From assembly GCA_005879205.1 (NCBI GenBank), contig VBLD01000455.1, forward strand, positions 1-5,508: a DNA stretch of 5,508 nucleotides, in the 5' to 3' direction. The position numbers and the translations under genes were made by a program. The stretch comes from Deltaproteobacteria bacterium. Lineage in GTDB: Bacteria > Desulfobacterota > Binatia > DP-6. Below, piece after piece: positions 1 to 5,418 of the stretch; position 1 is the stretch's first letter; each line of letters opens with the position of its first letter. The notes under the pieces are model-generated. The model did no database searches. It worked only from the letters and a program-made list of their open reading frames with translations, and was not told where the DNA came from.

Positions 1-562
1 GCATCGGACAGAGGACGCTCACGCCGATGCCCTGGGGACGGAGCTCCCGGTGGAGCGCCTCGGTGAGCCCGACCACGGCGAACTTGGACGCGCAGTAGAC
101 GCCGAGCCATTGCATTCCCACGAGCCCCGCCATCGAGGCCGTGTTGACCACGTGCCCGCCCGCCCCCTGCGCGATCAGGCGCGGCACGAAGACCTCGAGG
201 CCGTGCACGACGCCCCAGAAGTTGACGCGCATCGTGTACTCCCAGTCGGCGTGCGTCGCCGTGGCGAGCTGCCCGAAGGTGCCGACCCCGGCGTTGTTGC
301 AGACGAGGTGGACCCCGCCGAAGCGCCGCTCCGCGGCCTCGGCCAGGGCGCGGACGCTCGCGAGATCGGTGACGTCGGTGGGGACCGCGAGGACGTCGGC
401 GCCGGATCGGACGAGCTGCTCGGCGACGCGCGCCAGCGCCGCCTCGTCGAGGTCGCCGAGGACGATCCGCGCTCCCCGCGCCGCGAATGCGTCGGCCAGC
501 GCGGCGCCGATGCCGCCGCCGCCGCCCGTGATCACCGCGACGCGGTCGCGGAACTCGTCCAT
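1..562 (-). CDS. Short-chain dehydrogenase/reductase (SDR), C-terminus cut by window edge
   Basis: Classical SDR oxidoreductase; 187 residues are visible, about 70% of a usual 250-280 aa protein. The Rossmann nucleotide-binding motif TGGGGGIG is at residues 12-19, followed by Asp37 at the end of the second strand (VLGDLD), which in this family favours NAD(H) over NADP(H). NNAG is at 89-92. The catalytic tetrad is complete: Asn114, Ser143, Tyr156 and Lys160 (YCASK). The start is ATG at 562-560, preceded by a strong Shine-Dalgarno GAGGAGGG with a 5-nt spacer. The gene lies 11 nt downstream of the DUF1329 gene on the same strand, so the two form an operon. The substrate cannot be read from the sequence. 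The neighbourhood (thiolase, DUF35, DUF1329) suggests a hydroxyl/keto group on a lipid, steroid or other hydrophobic compound, which is inference. No damage is visible in the part present. Confidence 0.95.
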   Translation of the reverse strand, partial: MDEFRDRVAVITGGGGGIGAALADAFAARGARIVLGDLDEAALARVAEQLVRSGADVLAVPTDVTDLASVRALAEAAERRFGGVHLVCNNAGVGTFGQLATATHADWEYTMRVNFWGVVHGLEVFVPRLIAQGAGGHVVNTASMAGLVGMQWLGVYCASKFAVVGLTEALHRELRPQGIGVSVLCPM

Positions 563-567
563 GGGGA

Positions 568-575
568 CCCTCCTC
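568..575 (-). promoter_or_regulatory. Shine-Dalgarno of the SDR gene, overlapping the DUF1329 stop codon
   Basis: On the minus strand GAGGAGGG spans 575-568, 5 nt before the ATG at 562. The upstream gene's TGA (576-574) overlaps its first bases. This geometry fixes the SDR start and points to translational coupling of the two genes. Confidence 0.8.
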
Positions 576-1878
576 AGTCGCTCGTGTGCGAGATCGCCTT
601 CAGCGTGAACTCGTCGGGGTTGAAGCGCTGCTCGATGAACTGGTCCTGGGGGCGGCCACCGATGGCAGCGCGGTTGGTCTTGTCGTTCACGCCGACCACC
701 AGGCTCGGCAGCACTCCCGAGAAGCTCCGGTCGGCCGTCGCGGCGAAGGTGTAGCCGCACATCGCGTTGTAGAAGTACTCGCCGCCACGGTTGCTCACCA
801 GCTTCCAGTAGATGCGGTACATCTCCTGGTCGAAATACATCACGACCTTGCCGAAGTTGTAGTAGGGGTCGGTCGAGCTGCCCTCGACGATCCAGGCCGG
901 GCGGGGCACGAAGACCAGGTTCTCGGTGATCAGCCAGGGCGCGCCCTTGTGGCCCTTACCGGCCTCGAAGTTGGCGCGCAGCGGCGGAGTGTCGATCAGC
1001 CAGCGGGTCGGCGAGACGGCGCGCTGCTCGAGGGCGTAGGGCTGGCCGACCACCGGGGCCAGCGTGCGCCCCTCGCCGACGAGCTTCCACTTGTAGGTCT
1101 CGACCTTGCCGGCGAAGCAGTTGATGTCGTCGGCGAAGATGTCCATGCCCGCGACGGGCTCGGAGCGGGTCGCGGCGCTGATGTGGCGGGCGCGCCGGGT
1201 CTGCGGGACGTAGGCCCACATGTCGTCCTTGGCTTCCCAGTCGAGGTGCCGGACGGTGAGGGTGGAGACGCCCTCGACGTCGACCGGCTCGAGCGCCACC
1301 GACGTGGCCTTGGCGACCAGATGCTCCGGGTTCGGGATCGGGCCGCCATGGCGGCCGACGTAGCTCGTTGCCTGGATCTTCGTGCGGATCGTGCGGTAGG
1401 GGCCGTCCTTGTCGAGCCCCGTCAGGTAGAAGCTCGCGCCGGTCCCGCCCGCCATCAGGCTCGCGGCGGTGAAGTTCCAGGCGATCTTGCAGCCTGCCTC
1501 GGGGTCCTTCGGGTCGATCTTCGGGAAGGGGTAGCCGAAGTAGAAGTCGGGTACCTTGCCGGTCGCCTTGTCGCGCAGCCCGCAGGTGGCGGGATCGAGG
1601 TCGTACTTGCCGTCGTTGGCCGCCGCCGCGTCCCAGAAGGGCCGGCTGTAGTTGTCGTGGAAGCGGCCGGCGTCGGCCGGCACCACGCGGAACCAGTACT
1701 CGCCCGCCTTTACGCGCCGCAGCACGGGCTCCGGGAGGAGATCCTTGCCCCGCTCCCAGCTACCCGCGTCGAGCGTCCAGGGCTGCTCGATCTTGGGCGC
1801 CTCGGCCCCCCACGCGGTCGCGAGGCATGACAGGAGCGCGAACGCCACCCTCCAGCTCACGGCCCCACACCTTCGCAT
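574..1878 (-). CDS. DUF1329 domain-containing envelope protein
   Basis: Protein of 434 aa, a normal length for the DUF1329 (PF07044) family, whose members are exported and relate in fold to LolA/LolB lipoprotein carriers. Recognisable family stretches are FYFGYPFPKIDP (112-123), KIAWNF (131-136), the DDMWAYVPQTRRAR segment (218-231), GMDIFADDINCFAGK (244-258) followed by YKWKLVGEG (262-270), and the C-terminal DPYYNFGKVVMYFD region (337-350). The N-terminus is a signal peptide with a hydrophobic core at about 11-22. Cleavage by signal peptidase I near AWG-A (22-25) is likely; LLSC (15-18) resembles a lipobox but sits rather close to the start. ATG at 1878 lacks a clear Shine-Dalgarno. GTG at 1860-1858 has GAAGG 9 nt upstream and is a credible alternative start that still leaves a full signal peptide. 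The frame stays open upstream to 3633, but that part is antisense to other genes and has no family similarity. These proteins are often encoded near DUF1302 proteins and lipid or steroid catabolism genes; the exact function is not established. Confidence 0.9.
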   Translation of the reverse strand: MRRCGAVSWRVAFALLSCLATAWGAEAPKIEQPWTLDAGSWERGKDLLPEPVLRRVKAGEYWFRVVPADAGRFHDNYSRPFWDAAAANDGKYDLDPATCGLRDKATGKVPDFYFGYPFPKIDPKDPEAGCKIAWNFTAASLMAGGTGASFYLTGLDKDGPYRTIRTKIQATSYVGRHGGPIPNPEHLVAKATSVALEPVDVEGVSTLTVRHLDWEAKDDMWAYVPQTRRARHISAATRSEPVAGMDIFADDINCFAGKVETYKWKLVGEGRTLAPVVGQPYALEQRAVSPTRWLIDTPPLRANFEAGKGHKGAPWLITENLVFVPRPAWIVEGSSTDPYYNFGKVVMYFDQEMYRIYWKLVSNRGGEYFYNAMCGYTFAATADRSFSGVLPSLVVGVNDKTNRAAIGGRPQDQFIEQRFNPDEFTLKAISHTSD

Positions 1879-1881
1879 AAT

Positions 1882-1910
1882 GGGGGACGTGTACGGGAGC
1901 GGCGGAGACG
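1882..1910 (-). promoter_or_regulatory. Weak candidate promoter for the DUF1329-SDR operon
   Basis: On the minus strand TTGCTT is followed after 17 nt by TACACG, which lies about 10 nt before the ATG at 1878. Matches to consensus are partial. If used, transcription would begin at or within a few bases of the ATG, giving a nearly leaderless mRNA, which would fit the absence of a Shine-Dalgarno there. If the GTG at 1860 is the true start, the GAAGG ahead of it would lie on the transcript. Confidence 0.22.
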
Positions 1911-1952
1911 AAGCAAACCCGGGAGGCGAAGAAAAGACGAAGGCAGGCGCGC

Positions 1953-2000
1953 TTTTTCCCGTTTTTCTCGTTGACCGGGGTCCCTGAACCACGCTAACGG
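1953..2000 (+). promoter_or_regulatory. Candidate promoter with UP-like T-tracts for the rightward operon
   Basis: TTGACC at 1971-1976 matches five of six bases of a sigma-70 -35 box. TAACGG at 1995-2000, 18 nt later, is a poor -10. Directly upstream are two T5 tracts (1953-1957 and 1962-1966), arranged as a near direct repeat TTTTTCCCG/TTTTTCTCG. They stand out in this GC-rich sequence and sit where an UP element would bind the RNA polymerase alpha subunits. The predicted leader to the GTG at 2048 is about 40 nt. The weak -10 keeps confidence low. Confidence 0.4.
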
Positions 2001-2035
2001 GACGCCAGAAACGCCGGCCGGACGACCCGGCGGAG

Positions 2036-2041
2036 AAGGAG
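2036..2041 (+). promoter_or_regulatory. Shine-Dalgarno for the first Cys-rich gene (GTG 2048)
   Basis: AAGGAG lies 6 nt ahead of GTG 2048, which opens the signal-peptide sequence MNRRLALL. This is a much better ribosome site than anything correctly spaced before the in-frame GTG at 2071, where AGGAG ends 12 nt upstream. It therefore supports 2048 as the original start. Confidence 0.65.
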
Positions 2042-2047
2042 AGTCCG

Positions 2048-2982
2048 GTGAACAGGAGACTCGCCCTACTGTGGTCGCGCTCGGCGGCGGGGCCGCGCAA
2101 GCGCAGACCGGTCCAAGCTGTGCCGCGGCAAAGAAGAAGCTTGCGGGCAAGAAGGACCAGAAGCTGCTGACCTGCGACGCCACGGCCGTCGCGAAGGGCG
2201 CATCGCCCGACGCCGACTGCAAGCAGAAGGCGCGCGACGGTTTCAGCGCCGGGTGGGACAAGGTGGAGGCGAAGGGTGGCTGCTTCACGACGAACGACAA
2301 GAGCACCACCGAGGCCAAGGTGGATGCCCACGTCACGGACCTCGAGTCCACCTTGCACGTGACGGGCAGCACCCCGAGCAAGTGCTCGTCGAAGAAGTTC
2401 AAGGGCGCGGGAAAGAAGGGGCTCTGTCTGCTCCTCTGTCATGGCAAGGCGCAGAAGAAGGGCCTGCCGCTGAGCGATCCCACGATCACCGCGTGCATGC
2501 AGAAGTGCCGCGACAAGTTCTCGGCTGCCTTCTCCAAGGCCGAGGAAGCGGGCGACTGCCGAACCACCGGCGACGCCACCACCGTCGAGACGAAGATCGA
2601 CGTCTTCACGACCAGCGTCGCGTCCATGCTGCCGACCGGCGTCGTGACCACGACCACCACCACGACACCGAGTATTTCCCGCACGCGCTGCTGTCAGGCC
2701 GTCGGCGCGTGCTTCGACGCCTCCGAGCCCGACGCCACGGTCAAGTGTCCGCTGCTGCACGGCACGCTCGCCGCTGCCGGCCGGGTCTGTAACGGGCAGA
2801 CGGGGACCTGCGGCACCCAGAAGGTGGTCGGCGCCAACTGTTGCCAGTGCCCCGCGAACCCCGCGCAGTTCCCGCACCCGCAGTACTGCTTCGACACCAA
2901 CATCAGCTCGTGCGGGTCGGTCTGCACGAAGACGGTGGGGGCGGCGTGCGGGCCGAATTCCGAGACGTGCGGCGGTCCGTGA
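2048..2982 (+). CDS. Secreted cysteine-rich protein with two N-terminal repeats and a 14-Cys C-terminal module (apparent frameshift in signal peptide)
   Basis: No named function recognised. Residues are numbered from the in-frame GTG at 2071 (303 aa). Two homologous units of about 80 aa (17-98 and 105-189) are Lys/Ala-rich with spaced cysteines and a shared KFSA/GFSA...GxC.TT.D pattern. A Thr linker (193-199) follows, then a C-terminal module (205-303) with 14 Cys, including CCQAVGACFD (207-216), CCQCP (257-261), FPHPQYCFDTN (267-277) and a terminal CGGP. AQA-QT at 10-13 is a signal peptidase I site, so the protein is exported. Its n-region is in another frame: GTG 2048, after a strong AAGGAG, reads MNRRLALL, and joining it to VVALGGG of the main frame needs one extra base near 2068-2071. 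The repaired protein is 311 aa with a textbook signal peptide. Reading from GTG 2071 alone would give a short, uncharged, poor signal. Similar Lys/Ala/Cys repeat units are, to my knowledge, common in uncultured Binatia-like genomes. Many disulfides are likely outside the cytoplasm. The gene heads the rightward cluster. Confidence 0.75.
2119..2637 (+). repeat. Internal tandem protein repeat in the first Cys-rich gene
   Basis: Repeat 1 covers residues 17-98 (2119-2364) and repeat 2 residues 105-189 (2383-2637). Four cysteines align: 17/105, 35/123, 50/142 and 71/163. The best-matching stretch is CKQKARDGFSAGWDKVEA against CMQKCRDKFSAAFSKAEE. Repeat 2 has two additional cysteines (119 and 146) absent from repeat 1. 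The similarity is clear in protein but diverged in DNA, so the duplication is old. Confidence 0.8.
2683..2982 (+). repeat. 14-Cys C-terminal module, copy 1
   Basis: About 100 residues homologous to the C-terminus of the next gene (3572-3886). All 14 cysteines align, as do TRCCQAVGACFDA, CCQCP, PHPQYCFDTN and the closing TCGGP. A 34-nt stretch (2872-2905) is identical in DNA to 3776-3809. The module was therefore duplicated or recombined between adjacent genes, or is kept similar by gene conversion. Confidence 0.9.
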
Positions 2983-2998
2983 GCCGCCCGCCGGGACG

Positions 2999-3049
2999 CG
3001 TGCCGACCGGAGTCGCTCGCTGAGGCGGTGGCTCGCAGCGGTCGGCACG
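2999..3049 (+). repeat. Perfect 11-bp inverted repeat around the start of the second Cys-rich gene
   Basis: CGTGCCGACCG at 2999-3009 is exactly complementary to CGGTCGGCACG at 3039-3049, with a 29-nt loop containing the uncertain translation start. As RNA it could fold into a stem enclosing GGAG (3009-3012) and the CTG at 3020. As DNA it could be an operator. A chance origin in GC-rich sequence is possible. Confidence 0.6.
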
Positions 3050-3886
3050 ACCGCCGTGCTGCTCGCGACCGCGGCGCCGGCCAGGAAAGCGTCCGTATCC
3101 TGCGCCGGCGGCCGCTTCGTCATCGACGGCCGGCGACTCGTCCCGGGGTCTGGCGACGGGTCGGACGTCGTCACGATCGAGCCCGGATCGCAGGTGTCGA
3201 TCATGAGCGGCTGCCCGCGCGTGGCCGCCGTCCTCAAGCCGACGCCGGCGGGCATGCGCGTGCACGCGGTCTGGCCCGCGTCGGTGTGCCCGGGCTTGAA
3301 GGGGCGGGCGCAGCTGAAAGCGCGCATCTTGCCCGGCTGCCGGCTCCTCTCGGGTTCGCTCATCGCCAGAAAGTTCAAAAAGGTCTTCAACGACGCTCCG
3401 CTCTCAACCGGATGCGGCGACGGGATCGCCGACGCCGGCCTCGGCGAGGAATGCGACGGAACGGGCTGTGGCGCTGGACAGCACTGCACGGAGCGCTGCG
3501 TCTGTGCGGGCGATACGACGACGATGCCCGGCATCGGTACGGGCCCGACGACCACGCTCCCGGCGGTGTCCACACGGTGCTGCCAGGCGGTCGGTGCCTG
3601 CTTCGACGCGGACGCCGCCGACGCGCAGGCCACGTGTGCCGCCCTGCCGGCTGCGAGTCATGCGACTCTCGCCCCGGCCGGCGAGATCTGCGACGGGGTC
3701 GCCGGAACGTGCGGCGCCATGAAGAAGGTGGGTCGCTATTGCTGCCAGTGTCCGGTGAACGGCGCCCACGGGTTTCCGCACCCGCAGTACTGCTTCGACA
3801 CCAACATCACGTCGTGCGGGCCCGGTCTGTGTCAGCAGAACCCCGGGGCGTGTGGCCCGAGCTCGCAGACGTGCGGCGGACCATGA
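3020..3886 (+). CDS. Secreted cysteine-rich protein with Myxococcus-type Cys repeat and the same 14-Cys C-terminal module
   Basis: No named function recognised. Residues are numbered from the in-frame GTG at 3056 (276 aa). Layout: an N-terminal domain of about 100 aa starting SCAGGRFVIDG with Cys 16, 53, 78 and 95; a CGDGIADAGLGEECDG segment with CxCxxxC-type continuation (120-150), resembling the Myxococcus cysteine-rich repeat (TIGR02232-like); a Thr/Pro/Gly linker (about 154-172); and the 14-Cys module (173-276) shared with the upstream gene. Starting at GTG 3056 would leave only MLLATAAPARKA as the leader. The frame continues upstream to RRWLAAVGTTAVLLATAAPA, a proper Sec signal, so translation begins earlier. 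CTG 3020 has GGAG 7 nt ahead and would give 288 aa. Alternatively GTG 2979, overlapping the previous stop as GTGA, reads toward this signal but is out of frame by 3n+1 bases. The gene follows the first Cys-rich gene closely and its TGA overlaps the DUF35 start. Confidence 0.75.
   Translation: MRRWLAAVGTTAVLLATAAPARKASVSCAGGRFVIDGRRLVPGSGDGSDVVTIEPGSQVSIMSGCPRVAAVLKPTPAGMRVHAVWPASVCPGLKGRAQLKARILPGCRLLSGSLIARKFKKVFNDAPLSTGCGDGIADAGLGEECDGTGCGAGQHCTERCVCAGDTTTMPGIGTGPTTTLPAVSTRCCQAVGACFDADAADAQATCAALPAASHATLAPAGEICDGVAGTCGAMKKVGRYCCQCPVNGAHGFPHPQYCFDTNITSCGPGLCQQNPGACGPSSQTCGGP
3572..3886 (+). repeat. 14-Cys C-terminal module, copy 2
   Basis: Homologous to 2683-2982. All 14 cysteines are conserved (175, 176, 182, 194, 212, 219, 229, 230, 232, 246, 254, 259, 266 and 273, numbered from GTG 3056). 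Loop lengths differ by a few residues, between Cys 194 and 212 and around 233-246. It is preceded in both proteins by a Thr-rich linker, which marks it as a separately folding, exchangeable domain. Confidence 0.9.
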
Positions 3887-4200
3887 GCGCGGCACCCGGT
3901 CGGCGTCCCATCGTCCCGTTCCTGCGCTTACCGCCCGACGGCGAGCCCTACCTGGCCGGGCAGCGCTGCACCGCCTGCCGCGCGGTCTTCCTCGGCCGCC
4001 GGCTCGCCTGCGGCCGGTGCACGGCGCGAGGACCCTTCGAGGAGATCCGGCTGTCGCGCAGCGGGACGCTCTGGGTGTACTCGATCGTCCATCAATCCTC
4101 TCCCGGTGTCCCGGTGCCCTACGTGGCCGCGATCGTCGACCTGCCGGAGGGGCTGTCCGTCCGCTGCAACCTGATCGACGTCGCACGCCGGTGGAGATGA
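3883..4200 (+). CDS. DUF35 Zn-ribbon/OB-fold protein, prematurely terminated
   Basis: Main part (105 aa) of a DUF35 family protein (rubredoxin-like Zn ribbon plus OB fold). Its relatives bind acyl-CoA and partner SCP2-type thiolases or, in steroid side-chain degradation, ChsH/Ltp2-type enzymes. The zinc ribbon is C29-x2-C32-x10-C43-x2-C46. The OB-fold portion is recognisable as SGTLWVYSIVHQSSPGVPVPYVAAIVDLPEG followed in part by RCNLIDV. After IDV (ending 4182) the frame runs into ARRWR and a TGA at 4198-4200. The expected C-terminal strand (TPVEMTT...FYFRP) continues in another frame up to 4289. Relatives are about 130-150 aa, so this copy is frameshifted or split. The start ATG 3883 overlaps the previous stop (ATGA), which suggests translational coupling, as there is only a weak GGCGGA ahead of it. 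Confidence 0.8.
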   Translation: MSAAPGRRPIVPFLRLPPDGEPYLAGQRCTACRAVFLGRRLACGRCTARGPFEEIRLSRSGTLWVYSIVHQSSPGVPVPYVAAIVDLPEGLSVRCNLIDVARRWR

Positions 4201-4289
4201 CGACCGCCGTCAGCCAGCAGGACCGCGACGGGAACGACGTGGTGGCGTTCTACTTCCGGCCCGTGCGCGGGGAGGTGCGCGATGCGTGA
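4183..4289 (+). pseudogene. C-terminal fragment of DUF35 in a shifted frame
   Basis: The frame containing 4185-4289 encodes TPVEMTTAVSQQ then DRDGNDVVAFYFRP, the usual closing OB-fold strands of thiolase-linked DUF35 proteins (PVEV...G...YFFRP). Its stop at 4287-4289 overlaps the thiolase start by 8 nt, so the original DUF35 gene ended here. By eye the loop between IDV and TPVE is shorter than in relatives by roughly eight residues, which suggests a deletion of 3n+1 bases and not only one lost base. ATG 4197 overlaps the premature TGA (ATGA) and could restart translation of a 30-aa piece, but it has no properly spaced ribosome site. Confidence 0.7.
4271..4275 (+). promoter_or_regulatory. Shine-Dalgarno of the thiolase gene
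   Basis: GGAGG lies 6 nt before ATG 4282, inside the end of the DUF35 reading frame. It supports this start and allows the thiolase to be translated even though DUF35 is disrupted. Confidence 0.8.
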
Positions 4290-5412
4290 CGTCTACGTCG
4301 CCGGCGTCGGCATGATCAGGTTCGGACGTTACAAGGAGCGGGACGTGCCCGACCTGGGCGGCGAGGCCGTGATGCTCGCCCTCGACGACGCAGGGCTCGC
4401 GATCCGCGACGTCGAGCTGCTGGCCGCCGGCTCGCTCTTGCAGGCCAACGCGATGGTGGGCCAGCGCATCCTGCAGCAGGTCGGCCAGACGGGCATTCCC
4501 GTGGTCAACGTCGCCAACGCGTGCGCCACCGGATCGACCGCGTTTCGCGAGGCGTGGCTCGCCGTCGCCTCCGGAGAGCACGAGGCGGCCGTCGCCGTCG
4601 GCGTAGAGCAGATGGGGAAGATGGGACTGCTCGGCGGCGGGGACGGCTCGGGGGTGCGCACCGAGGGCGTGCTCCGCAGCGGCCTCATGCCGGCCGTGTT
4701 CGGCCAGGCCGGGATGGAGCACATGCGGCGCCACGGGACGCCCCAGGTGCAGTTCGCCAAGGTGGCCGTGAAGAACCACCGGCACTCCACGCGCAACCCG
4801 CTCTCGCAGTACCAGGTGGAGGTCAGCCTCGACGAGGTGCTGAACGCGCGCCTGGTCGCCTACCCGAACACGCTCTACATGTGCTGCCCCACCGGCGACG
4901 GCGCGGCCGCCGCGGTCGTCGTCTCGGCCGAGAAGGCGCGCCAGCTCGGGGCGCGGGTCCGGGTGCTCGCCTCCGTGCTCACCTCGGACCCCTGGAGCGA
5001 GCGCGACCTGACGCTGCCCGACGTCAACACGCTCACCCGGACGGCCGCCTCCCGGGCCTACGAGCGCGCCGGGGTCGGCCCCGAAGACCTCGACCTCGTC
5101 GAGCTACACGACTGCTTCGCGACGGCCGAGGTGCTGCACTACGAGAACCTCCGCCTGTGTGCCGAGGGCGAGGCCGGTCGCCTGATCGACGACGACGAGA
5201 CCGCCCACGGCGGCCGCATCCCCGTCAACGTCTCGGGCGGTCTGCTCTCGAAGGGTCATCCGCTCGGCGCGACCGGCGTCGCCAACATCTTCGAGATCGT
5301 CCAGCACCTGCGCGGCCGGGCCGGCGCCCGGCAGGTCGAGGATGCCCGCGTCGGCCTCGCGCACGTCATCGGCCTCGGGTCGGCGTGCACCGTGAACATC
5401 CTCGGGGTGTAG
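4282..5412 (+). CDS. SCP2/lipid-transfer-type thiolase (thiolase superfamily)
   Basis: Complete 376-aa protein, the normal length for the nonspecific lipid-transfer/SCP-x thiolase branch. Thiolase landmarks are in order: nucleophile Cys81 in NACATGSTA (79-87), MCCPTGDGAAAAVV (200-213), HDCF (276-279, replacing the NEAF of classical thiolases and diagnostic of this branch), SKGHPLGATG (323-332) with catalytic His326, and a C-terminal Cys369 in GLGSACTVNIL. Such enzymes act in the cytoplasm on CoA thioesters, cleaving beta-ketoacyl-CoA or, when paired with a DUF35 partner, performing retro-aldol cleavage in steroid side-chain degradation. The preceding gene is a DUF35 protein, the expected partner, with an 8-nt overlap. 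All catalytic residues are present and there is no sign of decay. The substrate is not determinable; fatty-acid, steroid or other branched acyl-CoA are all possible. Confidence 0.93.
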   Translation: MRDVYVAGVGMIRFGRYKERDVPDLGGEAVMLALDDAGLAIRDVELLAAGSLLQANAMVGQRILQQVGQTGIPVVNVANACATGSTAFREAWLAVASGEHEAAVAVGVEQMGKMGLLGGGDGSGVRTEGVLRSGLMPAVFGQAGMEHMRRHGTPQVQFAKVAVKNHRHSTRNPLSQYQVEVSLDEVLNARLVAYPNTLYMCCPTGDGAAAAVVVSAEKARQLGARVRVLASVLTSDPWSERDLTLPDVNTLTRTAASRAYERAGVGPEDLDLVELHDCFATAEVLHYENLRLCAEGEAGRLIDDDETAHGGRIPVNVSGGLLSKGHPLGATGVANIFEIVQHLRGRAGARQVEDARVGLAHVIGLGSACTVNILGV

Positions 5413-5418
5413 GCGCGC

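Noticed and set aside
50..1830. Plus-strand open frames over the SDR and DUF1329 genes
   Set aside because: They are complements of strongly supported minus-strand genes, with low-complexity Arg/Ala/Val composition and no motifs.
2641..2670. ACC/ACG-rich tract as a slippage-prone microsatellite for phase variation
   Set aside because: It encodes a Thr linker with mixed codons, the repeat is imperfect, and changes by whole codons would not alter frame.
1879..3633. Long minus-strand open frame continuing upstream of the DUF1329 gene, antisense to both Cys-rich genes
   Set aside because: It gives no recognisable domain, is Arg/Ala/Gly-rich as expected from the complement of GC-rich coding DNA, and lies opposite genes with clear homologous modules and signal peptides. 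The DUF1329 family sequence begins only near 1878.
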